A DNA stretch of 64,000 nucleotides, taken from NCBI GenBank assembly GCA_963665015.2, contig CAXXSY010000003.1, positions 558,001 to 622,000 on the forward strand, given 5' to 3'. A model generated the notes under the pieces. The model had not been told where the DNA came from. It was given only the letters and a program-made list of their open reading frames with translations, and searched no databases. The translations under genes were made by a program, and so were the position numbers. Within the stretch, counting starts at the first letter, position 1. Every line of letters begins with the position of its first letter. Of this stretch, positions 50,423 to 59,074 are shown piece after piece. The stretch comes from G963662655 sp963665015. Its GTDB lineage: Bacteria > Cloacimonadota > Cloacimonadia > Cloacimonadales > JAIOQZ01.

Positions 50423-50731
50423 ATGACATTCACGGAAACAGTCGTTGAGATCATCGGATCGATACCCTATGGAAAGGTGTGTACCTACGGCGGTGTGGCG
50501 AAGCTCGCCGGATCGCCGCACGGCGCGCGGCAGGTGGTGCGGATTCTGCACACGCAGACCGCGAAGCACGATCTCCCGTGGTTTCGGGTGGTGAATTCGA
50601 AGGGGATGATCTCGCTGCGTCCGGGTGACGGATACGAAGAACAGAAGGTCATGCTCCTGCAGGAAGGAATCGAATTCGACGACGACGACCGGATCGATCT
50701 GAAGCGATTCGGCTGGAAGCTCGATAGGTGA
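50423..50731 (+). CDS. atl: Alkyltransferase-like protein (ATL), MGMT family without active-site cysteine
   Basis: ATG 50423 with AAAGGAG upstream gives 102 residues. The protein aligns with the DNA-binding half of O6-alkylguanine transferases: VCTYGGVAKLAG, the arginine finger region GARQVVRIL and the active-site loop. The loop reads PWFRVV (52-57) where MGMT has PCHRV and classical ATL has PWHRV, so the acceptor Cys is replaced by Trp53 and the following His by Phe. ATL proteins flip out O6-alkylguanine and hand it to nucleotide excision repair instead of removing the alkyl group. The loss of the His is unusual. Confidence 0.9.
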   Translation: MTFTETVVEIIGSIPYGKVCTYGGVAKLAGSPHGARQVVRILHTQTAKHDLPWFRVVNSKGMISLRPGDGYEEQKVMLLQEGIEFDDDDRIDLKRFGWKLDR

Positions 50732-51087
50732 GATTTATTCATGACAACCCATGGTTCACACCATGGGCTACACATATTGGTTGGGTATAAATATTGACTC
50801 TGTTGCAAACATGGCGGGTAGAATTGACTCGTCATTTGCAATCCCGTAGGGATGACATATTTGAGGCGCGTAGGGGATTCATGTTTTCAGCAAGCTGAAA
50901 TCATACAGGGGCGTAAGCCCTAGTTATATAAGCTGATACATTGTAAAAGCGCCGGAGGCGCGACAGATATATAATCTCGCTCGCGATCTATCGTCCCTAC
51001 AAGACTGGGAGAAAACGCTGCTCACACAGCCTGGGAGGTCGGCGCTTACAGAAGAATACTAACTCGCCCACCAAATATGTACAAAGC
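50732..51087. repeat. Gene-free composite of palindromic repeats, families E, H, F and G
   Basis: A family E unit (50747-50771) is followed by a chain of small hairpins: AATCCCGTAGGGATGACAT (about 50840), TTTCAGCAAGCTGAAA (about 50884) with AGGGGCGTAAGCCCT next to it, and AGCGCCGGAGGCGCGACAG (about 50950). The reversed family G piece CTCACACAGCCTGGGA (51021-51036) and a family F tail (51034-51049) end the block. No gene is seen. Confidence 0.7.
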
Positions 51088-51444
51088 CTAATCTTCTTCT
51101 TTCGCCTCTTCGTCCTGGTTCAGGATTGATGTCAGCAGGTTCAGCAGTTCCTCGATGTCCGGCTCGATGCTGTCGAACTCGGTCTGGCTGATGATGGACG
51201 ACTCCTTGAGCAGCAGCATCCAGTACATGGTCTCGTTTGCTGCATCGAGCGCGAGGCGGAGGTTCGGTAAAGCCTGCGATTCCCGAACGATCCTGCCGAT
51301 GGCGGTTCCGCTCCCGATAATCTGGTCGCTGAGGATGTTCTCTCGCTTTTTATCCCTCAAATACTTCGCCAGCCGCACGATTCTCACCGCGAACGCGAAG
51401 CTTTTCTCTTGTAATGTATCCACTTTCTTCTCGTCGTTATCCAT
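51088..51444 (-). CDS. Four-helix bundle protein (S23/IVP-like)
   Basis: A 118-residue, all-helical protein of the four-helix-bundle family best known from 23S rRNA intervening sequences. Signatures are KSFAFAVRIVRLAKYL, SDQIIGSGTAIGRIVRESQA and DAANETMYWMLLLKES. The function of the family is not settled. This copy is not inside an rRNA gene; its start shares one base with the stop of the M48 peptidase gene and it ends a five-gene operon. The C-terminus is strongly acidic (NQDEEAKEED). Confidence 0.9.
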   Translation of the reverse strand: MDNDEKKVDTLQEKSFAFAVRIVRLAKYLRDKKRENILSDQIIGSGTAIGRIVRESQALPNLRLALDAANETMYWMLLLKESSIISQTEFDSIEPDIEELLNLLTSILNQDEEAKEED

Positions 51445-52667
51445 TATAACCCACTCTGTTGCTGTTTTTCATAGAAACGTTCCGGATTCAATCGCACATT
51501 ACGAATCGGTCGGAATCGCCCTTTAGATGCATTGAGCCACGCGATACGCTTCATGACAATTTCACTGCGCATGTGCTGATTGTTGCAGGTTGCGTTCTGC
51601 AATTTCTTCAGCACCGAGCCAAGCGCCAGCGGGTCGTATCCAGACCGCGCCGCGTAGATCATGCCCAGTTGATCGGCTTCCTGTTCGTACTGGTCCAGTC
51701 GTCCTTCGACCAGTGTCTCGTATATATTCAGAAGATCGTTTTCGAGCTCCGCTTCGAGCTTTTTCGCGTCTTCATCGTAGGCGTCCGGGACTTCCCGATC
51801 CAGCTCGTCGAAGGCGTTTTCGGCGTGGATGTGGTGCTTGCGTTTCTCCATCTCCATCAGACCGTGGAAGCGGTTGACGTGCGCGATCTCGTGACCGAGC
51901 ACCACCGCCAGTTCAGCCTCGTTATCGACCAGCTTCAGGAGTCCTTTCGTGATCAGGATCACGCCGCCCGGGAAGGCATAAGCGTTCGCTTCAGGGATAT
52001 CCAGGATGAAGAACCGGAATTCGCGGTCGAAGCCCTCGCTGTTGGAGGCCACGTAGTTTCCGAGGCAGTTGACGTAGTCCATCCAGACATCGTCATCTAC
52101 CATCCCGTATTTCTCGATGACCGACGACGCCAGCGTAAAGCCGATGACCTGCTCTTTGTAAGAGAAGAATTCGGGTGCGTCCCCCGCGGGGATGGCTGGC
52201 TCACTCCGTGCGAAGATATGGTAGTCGTTCTTTCCGCGCAGGGCGAAATTGCCGTATTTGGTGAGGTTGACCTCGTATTCCAGCATCTTTTCGACGCCGT
52301 TGATGTTGCCGCCGTGCAGACTTGCAACCTTGCCGGAGAATCCCTTGGCTCCCGCCGACATCCCGTGCCGCGAGACCTGGATCGAGGGGACGTCGTTTCC
52401 GATCTGGTTGATCGCGTTGCGACCCTTCGCTTCCGTGCCGGCGCGTTCCGAGACATAGCCGGCCTGGTTGTCGCAGGTGATTCTTACCCACCGTCCGACC
52501 GTTTCTTCGACAGCGTACGTCTCGCCGACGGGCAACTCGGCGATTACCTTGTAGAAAGAGCCAGGACCCTCGCGCAGATAGGAGCGAACGCGCTTGATCG
52601 TTATGCTCTCGGCATGGATGAAACCGATGGACAGGACAAGCAGCAAAATCAGGAACCTCTTGATCAT
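51444..52667 (-). CDS. M48 family metallopeptidase with N-terminal bacterial SH3 domain
   Basis: ATG 52667 with GGAGG gives 407 residues and a clear signal peptide (1-19); the frame runs further back without support. Residues about 22-77 form a bacterial SH3 domain (RSYLREGPGSFYKVIAELP). The peptidase domain (about 170-380) has the zinc site HEIAH at 259-263 and the third ligand Glu330 in QYEQEADQLG. M48 proteins of the BepA/YfgC type degrade or help fold outer-membrane proteins in the periplasm; the SH3 domain may bind the wall or partners. It overlaps the cyclase stop by 4 bases. Confidence 0.92.
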   Translation of the reverse strand: MIKRFLILLLVLSIGFIHAESITIKRVRSYLREGPGSFYKVIAELPVGETYAVEETVGRWVRITCDNQAGYVSERAGTEAKGRNAINQIGNDVPSIQVSRHGMSAGAKGFSGKVASLHGGNINGVEKMLEYEVNLTKYGNFALRGKNDYHIFARSEPAIPAGDAPEFFSYKEQVIGFTLASSVIEKYGMVDDDVWMDYVNCLGNYVASNSEGFDREFRFFILDIPEANAYAFPGGVILITKGLLKLVDNEAELAVVLGHEIAHVNRFHGLMEMEKRKHHIHAENAFDELDREVPDAYDEDAKKLEAELENDLLNIYETLVEGRLDQYEQEADQLGMIYAARSGYDPLALGSVLKKLQNATCNNQHMRSEIVMKRIAWLNASKGRFRPIRNVRLNPERFYEKQQQSGL

Positions 52668-54799
52668 TTGACCTCCAGTGTATAAACGCCGTCCCAATCT
52701 TGCGGCGGCCGTTTCTGATATAGCGTGCAGCGTCGAAGCATTTCCGCAGATGCGCCGTCGAGATAGGGCGCTCCGGAGAGCAGGCGGAACGTATCCGACG
52801 CTTCCGTCCAGGTGCCGGTGCGGTATGCTTCCAGCGCTTCGGCGTACTTATCGATCAACTCTTTATTATACGTCTCACCCACCGGGGCGACGACCTCGTA
52901 TATTCTTGTCGGCTTATCCTTACCTTTTACGCGAATTGTGTCAAGTTCCCTGCATTGGATCGCGTTTTCGACAAGCCGGTACGTCGATTCGCTGATTAGG
53001 ATGGATGTTCGGTAAATCTTGTTCACAGCTTCCAGCCTCGCCGCCAGGTTCACGTCGTCGCCGATGGCGGTGTAGTCCATGCGTTTGACGGAGCCGATAT
53101 TGCCGGAGACGATTTTTCCCGAGTTGATTCCGATGCGCGTGTTGAGATGAAAATGCCGCGTGACGTCGCCGTCCTGATTGTCGGGTAGTGAGTGACTGAG
53201 CAGTTTGTGCTCGAGCGCTGCCTTGCAGGCGGCTATCGCGTGGTCTTTCCGCGAGATAGGTACGCCGAAGAGCGCCATCAGTCCGTCGCCGGTGTATTTA
53301 TCCAGGAGACCGCCCTGCTTCATGAGGATATCCACGAAGCCGTCGAAGTAGTCGTTGAGATAGCGCACCAGCTCCTTGGGCGAACGTTCGCCGGAAGAGC
53401 TCGTAAATCTTTCTGAAATCTTCGTGAAATTGGCGATATCGGAGAAGAATACCGTCGCTTCGACCTCTTCGCCGCCCATTTCCACCCGGTCCGGTTCGCG
53501 GATCAATTCCTGCACCACGTCCGCGCTCAGGTAGCGACTGAACACGGTGCGAATCTGACGTTTTGCCCTGCCTTCGAGCAGGTAGTGCATGGTCGCGGTG
53601 ACGAAGTAGGCGATCAGGAAGGTGTTCAGGATGGAGATCACCGGGAGCAGAAGGCTCCATGCCCGCCAGCAGACGATGCTCAGGACAAAGATGATGGTGA
53701 CCGACAACAGGAGCGGCACGATCACGCTCTGCTCGAACCGCGCGAAGCTGAAATAGACGCCGAACGCGATCAGTACGAGCACCAGCAGATGCAGCTCGAT
53801 GGGCAGGTTATAGACGTTGTCGCCGCGCAGGTAGTTGCTGAGCGCGGTCGCCCAGATTTCCATGCCCGGGAAGATGCGGTCGGTGGGCGTGGGCTTGAGG
53901 TCGAACAGCCCTCCCGCAGTGGTTCCGATGATGATGTATTTGCCTTCAAGCCGCTTCATCAGCGCCCGCGCTTCCGCACTGCTCTCGCCGTAAAGGTGCT
54001 GCCGTGCCAGTGCCAGCACGTAGCACATGGAGATATATTGCTCTCCGAAGGCTCCATCCACGCCGCCGCTGCCGTACCAGTAGAGGCGGAATTTTCCCTC
54101 TTTGTTGCTGTGAATATCTTGAGTCTGCTCACAGACCGGCGCCAGCGCGACCTGCGGAAGAATGACGTCCTCGATCCGGTAGTAGAGCGGTATGCGCCGG
54201 ATGATTCCGTCGTCGTCCGGCTCCACGTTGATCACGCCCAGCTTCGACGCCGCGTTGCGCAGCACCTCGATCGGCTCGAGCATGCCCTGATAGCGTTCCT
54301 CGACGGGAATGGGCGGCTCCGCGACACAGAACGTCCCGATGTCCGAGGAAACGCCGGTCGATTCGGGAACGAGCTGTACGCCCAGGATCACGTCGCCCTT
54401 GTTGCGAATCGCCTCCGCGAACATGCCGTCGGTCTCGTCGGCGAAAGTCTCGGCGCGGTCGAAATCGGGGTCGGTGAATTGCAGGTCGAAGAGGATGTTT
54501 TTTGCGCCGGATTGCTGCAAGAAGGTCAGGATCGGATACCATATATCGCGCGGCCAGGGCCAGGGGAGGTGGTTCTCGCGGGTGAATTCGAGCGAATTAT
54601 CGTCGATGGCGATGAGGACGATGGAGGAGTCGGGCATGGTCTTGTTCAGGATGAAGTGGAGGTCTTCCACCTTGCGTTCGAGCACCTGAAAGAGTGGCAG
54701 CCGGTAGATCGCGTAGGAGAATCCCGCCAGGACGCAGGCGATCAGTAGCGCGAAGTACCATCTGCGATAGATCGATCCGAAAAAGGTTGTCAGTCTCAT
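52664..54799 (-). CDS. CHASE2 domain-containing class III adenylate cyclase
   Basis: A 711-residue membrane sensor-cyclase. One N-terminal helix (about 14-33) leads to a CHASE2 domain (about 40-340: MPDSSIVLIAIDD, PWPWPRDIWYPIL) on the outside, then three helices (about 345-415) and a cytoplasmic cyclase domain (about 460-660). The metal aspartates are in FFSDIANFTK and KYTGDGLMALFG, and GDDVNLAARLEAVNK holds the transition-state Asn and Arg. It starts within the stop of the inositol-phosphatase-like gene (4-base overlap) and overlaps the M48 gene by 4 bases. It would make cAMP in response to an unknown outside signal. Confidence 0.93.
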   Translation of the reverse strand: MRLTTFFGSIYRRWYFALLIACVLAGFSYAIYRLPLFQVLERKVEDLHFILNKTMPDSSIVLIAIDDNSLEFTRENHLPWPWPRDIWYPILTFLQQSGAKNILFDLQFTDPDFDRAETFADETDGMFAEAIRNKGDVILGVQLVPESTGVSSDIGTFCVAEPPIPVEERYQGMLEPIEVLRNAASKLGVINVEPDDDGIIRRIPLYYRIEDVILPQVALAPVCEQTQDIHSNKEGKFRLYWYGSGGVDGAFGEQYISMCYVLALARQHLYGESSAEARALMKRLEGKYIIIGTTAGGLFDLKPTPTDRIFPGMEIWATALSNYLRGDNVYNLPIELHLLVLVLIAFGVYFSFARFEQSVIVPLLLSVTIIFVLSIVCWRAWSLLLPVISILNTFLIAYFVTATMHYLLEGRAKRQIRTVFSRYLSADVVQELIREPDRVEMGGEEVEATVFFSDIANFTKISERFTSSSGERSPKELVRYLNDYFDGFVDILMKQGGLLDKYTGDGLMALFGVPISRKDHAIAACKAALEHKLLSHSLPDNQDGDVTRHFHLNTRIGINSGKIVSGNIGSVKRMDYTAIGDDVNLAARLEAVNKIYRTSILISESTYRLVENAIQCRELDTIRVKGKDKPTRIYEVVAPVGETYNKELIDKYAEALEAYRTGTWTEASDTFRLLSGAPYLDGASAEMLRRCTLYQKRPPQDWDGVYTLEVK

Positions 54800-55593
54800 C
54801 GCTTGGCCTTCAGCAGAATTCCGATCTCCGTCAGCATCAGGGGATGAACCGACGGATTTGCCGCCAGGATGCCACTGTCGTCAAGGTTGTGCGATTCGCC
54901 GTCAAAGTTGGTGACGATCCCGCCCGCCTCTTCGACGATCAGTTTTCCGGCCGCAACGTCCCACGGATTGAGCCGCCATTCCCAGAAGCCGTCGAACCTG
55001 CCGAAGGCGACGCAGCACAGATCGAGCGCCGCGCTTCCCGGACGCCGGATGCCCTGCACCTTCTGATGGAAGTGGTTGAAATAGCGGAAATTGTTCTCGC
55101 AACTGGTGGCGTAGTCGTAGGGGAAACCCGTCGCGAGCAGGCATTGTTCGAGCTTCGTGTTTCTCGATACGCGGATCGGCTTGTCGTTCAGATAGCTTCC
55201 CTTTCCCGGCGCGGCTTCGAAGAGCTCGTCGCGGATGGGATCGAACACGATACCGTAGTAGGGCTTGTCGTCGATATAGAGCGCCACCGAGACGCACACG
55301 AAGGGGAATCCGTGCAGGAAATTGATGGTGCCGTCGATGGGGTCGATGATCCACAGGTATTTTGCCGATTTCATCTCGCTCGCGGTCTCTTCGGCGAGGA
55401 AGCGACTCTGCGGGATCAGGCTTGTGAAGGCTTGCTTCAGGTATTGTTCCACGCCGCGGTCGATCTCGGTGACCGGGTCGAATTGGGTCGATTTGGTCTC
55501 GTAACGGTCGATCTTGCCGAAGTGCTTGCGGACCGTTTTACCGGCTTCACGCACGATTTGCCTGACTTCTGCGATGTATTCGAGGTTATTCAT
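54796..55593 (-). CDS. Inositol monophosphatase family protein (SuhB/CysQ-like)
   Basis: A 265-residue Mg-dependent, Li-sensitive type phosphatase. Metal-binding motifs are present: FLAEETAS, then WIIDPIDGTINFLHGFP, and near the C-terminus WDVAAGKLIVEEAGG. Family members act on inositol phosphates, fructose-1,6-bisphosphate or 3'-phosphoadenosine 5'-phosphate. The substrate cannot be fixed from sequence. It overlaps the M14 peptidase gene by 8 bases and the cyclase by 4, so it is firmly part of this operon. No signal peptide is seen. Confidence 0.92.
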   Translation of the reverse strand: MNNLEYIAEVRQIVREAGKTVRKHFGKIDRYETKSTQFDPVTEIDRGVEQYLKQAFTSLIPQSRFLAEETASEMKSAKYLWIIDPIDGTINFLHGFPFVCVSVALYIDDKPYYGIVFDPIRDELFEAAPGKGSYLNDKPIRVSRNTKLEQCLLATGFPYDYATSCENNFRYFNHFHQKVQGIRRPGSAALDLCCVAFGRFDGFWEWRLNPWDVAAGKLIVEEAGGIVTNFDGESHNLDDSGILAANPSVHPLMLTEIGILLKAKR

Positions 55594-57289
55594 AATCGAT
55601 ACTCACTCCGATCGCTCTGCCGTCCAGCTCCTCCCAGTGCGAGTGTCGGACGGATTGTTTCCAATTCTTTCCACACTGCCATTTATACAGACGATACGGC
55701 TTGTTGTCCAGTTGTTCAATGAAAACGCGCAGATTTTCAACGGAAGATTCGCGATTGAGCGGTACGGTCAACGTCTCTCCGCTGTAGTCAATTATCCTGT
55801 CGAAAACGCTACGCATGTCCGCGAAGATTTTTATGCGCAATCGAATGGGGAGGTTGCCTTCGTTGCCGTGCAGCCTCAGTCGGATGGCGCTGACGACTCG
55901 CTTCGGCGACGCGACCAGCCTCAGAGCGGTTCCCGGATGGAATTCGAAGAAATCGATGGGTGTCGTCTCCTGAGAAGGGGGGGGCATGCACATCCGAAGC
56001 GCGTTGAAGACGGTCGGATTCATCTCTTTTCGCGGAGCGTCGAGGGTGATTTCGCGGAGGGTCAGGCCGGGTCGTTTCTTGAAGTCGAAGGTTTTTCCGG
56101 CAACATTCAGCACAAAGTTACCCGGTTCGAGCAGTCGGAACAGGTAGCCGCCGTGGTTGGTCAGCATAGGTTGGATCAGCGGATGGTTTCGTTCATCAAT
56201 CATCACCGACAGGTCGCGGTATGGCTCGGAGGATGCGTCGGTGAACCGCAGGATGAGCAGGTTGTCGTTGCAGCGCTCGATGAAGGAGAGGTAAGCGTTC
56301 CAGTGGCAGTCGAGGTGCTTGCGGAGCAGCGAATCCGGCGGCTGGATAATGCCGAAGCCGTAGGGTGAGTTCCCGCCTGATTCGATGGTCAGCGCCCAGG
56401 TCTGGAAGGTCGAATAGATATAGTCGCGCGCGTAGCCGTTCCGGTAGTTGTTCCAGGTGTGGACGGTGTAATGCCCGTCCTCGAAATCCCGCGGTAGTTC
56501 ACGGGCGACATCCTTTGCCAGACGGTACATGCCCACGTAGTCGGGGGAGAGGTCGTCGTCCCAGTGCCAGGGGAAGAAGGTGCGCTCGGAGTAGTTGCCG
56601 GACGCGGAGCTGTGGTAGAAGAGGGACGCGATGAACCGGTTCGATTCGCACAGATGCATCATCGCCTGCACTTCCGGCTCTGAGGCGGCGGAATTTCCCT
56701 TGTAGTAGCGGGATCGTTTCCAGGACGATTCGCCGTGTTCCCAATTGACGGGGTAGTTCTTGTTCAGATCGACGCCGTCCTCGAGCGGTTCGAAGACGCC
56801 GTCCCAGTCGGTGTCGGAGTTGTTTTTGCGCTTGAACTGGCATTTCCCGCCGTTGACCAGCGCAAAACCCTCAGGATCGACCGTGGGCACGAACCACAGT
56901 TCGTAGGTATCGACGATATCGGTCAATAGCGGATCGACGCCGTAGGATTCGATGGTCTTGCGGGCGTTGTTCAGCACCACCTCGATCCCGATCACCTCCT
57001 CCGACTGATGCGATCCGACGAAAAGCAGCTTCGGGTCGTAGTCCTCGGACAGGATCACGTGATCGGATACCTTGATTGCGTAGATAGGAAGCCGGTCGGT
57101 ACCGCTGGTGCCGATGATCTGCCACGATGCGATATCGGGGTCGATCGCCACGATCTCGCGGATTTCGCCTAAAATCTCCCACGGGCGGACGTAGCCGTCG
57201 TCCAATGGATAGACGTTGTCCACCGCGAACACGCACAGCGGTATGAGCAGCAGCAGGACTGCCGGAAGGGTTTTAGCTTTTCTACGCAT
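55586..57289 (-). CDS. M14 family zinc carboxypeptidase, secreted
   Basis: ATG 57289 gives 567 residues; a GTG one codon earlier is the alternative. A signal peptide (about 1-22, ending VFA) precedes a zinc carboxypeptidase domain. Zinc ligands are His94 and Glu97 (GSHQSEEV) and the later His in LFYHSSASG; the catalytic Glu is in LTIESGGN. The segment CVDLNKNYPVNW-like (DGVDLNKNYPVNWE) matches the substrate-binding Arg/Asn loop, here with Lys-Asn. A C-terminal beta-rich region (about 380-567) may help with binding or anchoring. It is the first gene of a five-gene operon; a weak or leaderless ribosome site is noted. Confidence 0.9.
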   Translation of the reverse strand: MRRKAKTLPAVLLLLIPLCVFAVDNVYPLDDGYVRPWEILGEIREIVAIDPDIASWQIIGTSGTDRLPIYAIKVSDHVILSEDYDPKLLFVGSHQSEEVIGIEVVLNNARKTIESYGVDPLLTDIVDTYELWFVPTVDPEGFALVNGGKCQFKRKNNSDTDWDGVFEPLEDGVDLNKNYPVNWEHGESSWKRSRYYKGNSAASEPEVQAMMHLCESNRFIASLFYHSSASGNYSERTFFPWHWDDDLSPDYVGMYRLAKDVARELPRDFEDGHYTVHTWNNYRNGYARDYIYSTFQTWALTIESGGNSPYGFGIIQPPDSLLRKHLDCHWNAYLSFIERCNDNLLILRFTDASSEPYRDLSVMIDERNHPLIQPMLTNHGGYLFRLLEPGNFVLNVAGKTFDFKKRPGLTLREITLDAPRKEMNPTVFNALRMCMPPPSQETTPIDFFEFHPGTALRLVASPKRVVSAIRLRLHGNEGNLPIRLRIKIFADMRSVFDRIIDYSGETLTVPLNRESSVENLRVFIEQLDNKPYRLYKWQCGKNWKQSVRHSHWEELDGRAIGVSIDYE

Positions 57290-57410
57290 CACAGTGTATC
57301 GTGACGGGATCGGAACGCGGCGTCAAGGAAAAAGGATACATGAAAAAAAACTTGCCATAACAGACCTTTCAAACGATTATGAATAAAAGCAAACCAGAAG
57401 GAGCAGACCG

Positions 57411-57812
57411 ATGAAAGTGACACATTTTGATAAAATCACGCTGGAAGATGTCAACGTCGAGGGAGCCAAATCGACGAAGATACGCTGGATGATTGCTGAA
57501 AAGGACGGCGCGCCGAATTTCGCCATGCGCATGTTCGAGGTGCAGCCGGGCGGGTTCACGCCGTACCACAGCCATTCGTGGGAGCACGAGGTGTTCATCA
57601 TCGAGGGCGAGGGCGTGTTCGTGACCGAGGAGAAGGAAATTCCCTTCACGGCATGGGACGCGATCTACGCCGATCCGTACATGAAGCACCAGTTTCGCAA
57701 CACGGGCGAAGGCATCCTGCGTTTCCTCTGTCTGGTTCCGCACCAGAAGCCTGAACAACCCAAGAAGAAGACCCTGAATCCATTCGCTCAGGGTACTGCC
57801 AACAACTGCTGA
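57411..57812 (+). CDS. Cupin domain protein
   Basis: A 133-residue single-cupin protein with AAGGAG upstream. Cupin motif 1 is GGFTPYHSHSWEHEVFIIEGEG, quoted here only in part: PYHSHSWEHEVF holds His, His and Glu metal ligands. Motif 2 is DPYMKHQFRNTGE with the last His. The C-terminus is a Lys/Pro linker plus AQGTANNC. Small cupins may be sugar isomerases, oxygenases or ligand-binding sensors; no specific reaction is implied. It lies 11 bases before the M42 peptidase gene and is probably cotranscribed with it. Confidence 0.9.
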   Translation: MKVTHFDKITLEDVNVEGAKSTKIRWMIAEKDGAPNFAMRMFEVQPGGFTPYHSHSWEHEVFIIEGEGVFVTEEKEIPFTAWDAIYADPYMKHQFRNTGEGILRFLCLVPHQKPEQPKKKTLNPFAQGTANNC

Positions 57813-57823
57813 AAGGACTGCTT

Positions 57824-58882
57824 ATGAACGCTGAAAACAAGAAATTCTTCAAGAATCTGGTCAACACCTGCGCACCGTCCGGGCACGAACAGCCGGTTCA
57901 GAAAATCTATGGCGAGTTCGTCAAGCCCTTCTGCGACGAGGTGACTACCGACGTCAACGGCAACTGTATCGCCTTCCGCAAGGGGAAAGGCAAACGCAAG
58001 CTGCTCATATCCGGACACGCGGACGAAATCGGTCTCATGGTTTCCTACATCGACGACGAAGGAAGAATCTACTTTCAGAGCCTCGGTGGCCCGGACCTCT
58101 CCATACTTTCCTCCAGCCGCGTCGTGATCCTGCATGAAGACAAGAAGATACCCGGCGTGATCTGCCGCCCGCACTACTTCTTCAAGAAGAGCCCCGACCG
58201 TGAGAAGATTCCGAGCCTCGACCAGCACTGGATCGAGATCGGCGTCAAGACGAAGAAGGAAGCCGAAAAACTGGTCACCATTGGTGACGTGGCTGTCTTC
58301 GAGCCCAACTACACCGCGCTGCGCAACAACATGGTTCTGACCAAGGCGACCGACGACCGCACCGGCGTCTATGTCGCGGCAGCCGTGCTCAAGGAGCTCA
58401 AGGGCGAAGATATCGCCGTCAACGTCTATTGCGTTGCCTCGGTTCAGGAAGAGACCGGTCTGCGCGGAGCACGAACCAGCGCCTTCGGGATCGATCCGGA
58501 ACTCGGTCTGGCGGTCGATGTCACCTTCGACTCCACCACACCCGGTATGGAAAAAAAGAAGATGGGCGAGGTAAAGGTCGGCGACGGCCCCGTCATCGCG
58601 GTGGGAAGCAGCATCAACCCGCGCGTCTATAAGCTTCTGAAGGACGCCGCGGACAAGGCGAAGGTCAAGTATCAGCTCGAACCCGCATCCAGCTCCACCG
58701 GCACCGATATCGACATCATCCAGCTCAACCGGGCCGGCGTCGCGACCGGGCTGATCAGCATCCCTTGCCGCTACATGCACTCGCCCAGCGAACTGGTCTC
58801 GCTCAAGGACCTCGACGAAGCGGTAAAAATCATCGCGGAGTTCATCCGCAGCATCGACGACAACACGAACCTGATACCGTAA
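57824..58882 (+). CDS. M42 family aminopeptidase
   Basis: A 352-residue cytoplasmic metallo-aminopeptidase of the tetrahedral (TET) type. Zinc or cobalt ligands and catalytic residues are in ISGHADEIGLMV, KATDDRTGVYVA, SVQEETGLRGA (catalytic Glu-Glu) and DVTFDSTTPG, with a final His in YMHSPSELVS. Such enzymes shorten peptides after proteasome-like or Lon digestion. The start has AAAGGA; a clean terminator follows the stop. It has been called FrvX or endoglucanase in databases through old mis-annotation; peptidase is the safe call. Confidence 0.93.
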   Translation: MNAENKKFFKNLVNTCAPSGHEQPVQKIYGEFVKPFCDEVTTDVNGNCIAFRKGKGKRKLLISGHADEIGLMVSYIDDEGRIYFQSLGGPDLSILSSSRVVILHEDKKIPGVICRPHYFFKKSPDREKIPSLDQHWIEIGVKTKKEAEKLVTIGDVAVFEPNYTALRNNMVLTKATDDRTGVYVAAAVLKELKGEDIAVNVYCVASVQEETGLRGARTSAFGIDPELGLAVDVTFDSTTPGMEKKKMGEVKVGDGPVIAVGSSINPRVYKLLKDAADKAKVKYQLEPASSSTGTDIDIIQLNRAGVATGLISIPCRYMHSPSELVSLKDLDEAVKIIAEFIRSIDDNTNLIP

Positions 58883-58906
58883 ATCTATACCGAATAGTCT
58901 ATGACG

Positions 58907-58935
58907 AGCCCCGCAAGATTCGCGGGGCTTTTTTT
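58907..58935 (+). terminator. Rho-independent terminator of the cupin-M42 operon
   Basis: A perfect 8-base stem (AGCCCCGC paired with GCGGGGCT) with a short loop, followed by seven T residues. It lies 24 bases after the M42 stop codon. Confidence 0.92.
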
Positions 58936-59074
58936 AGTGAAATTTCGCAGGGATTCTGCGGCGGTCGTGTCCTAAAGGTCAATCGCTTGATAGGTTCTTC
59001 GATTATACCGCTGCCGGTTCCACGAGTCGAATCCTCTCGAAGAACACCCCAGTTCGGCCGGCGGCGGTTTTTTG

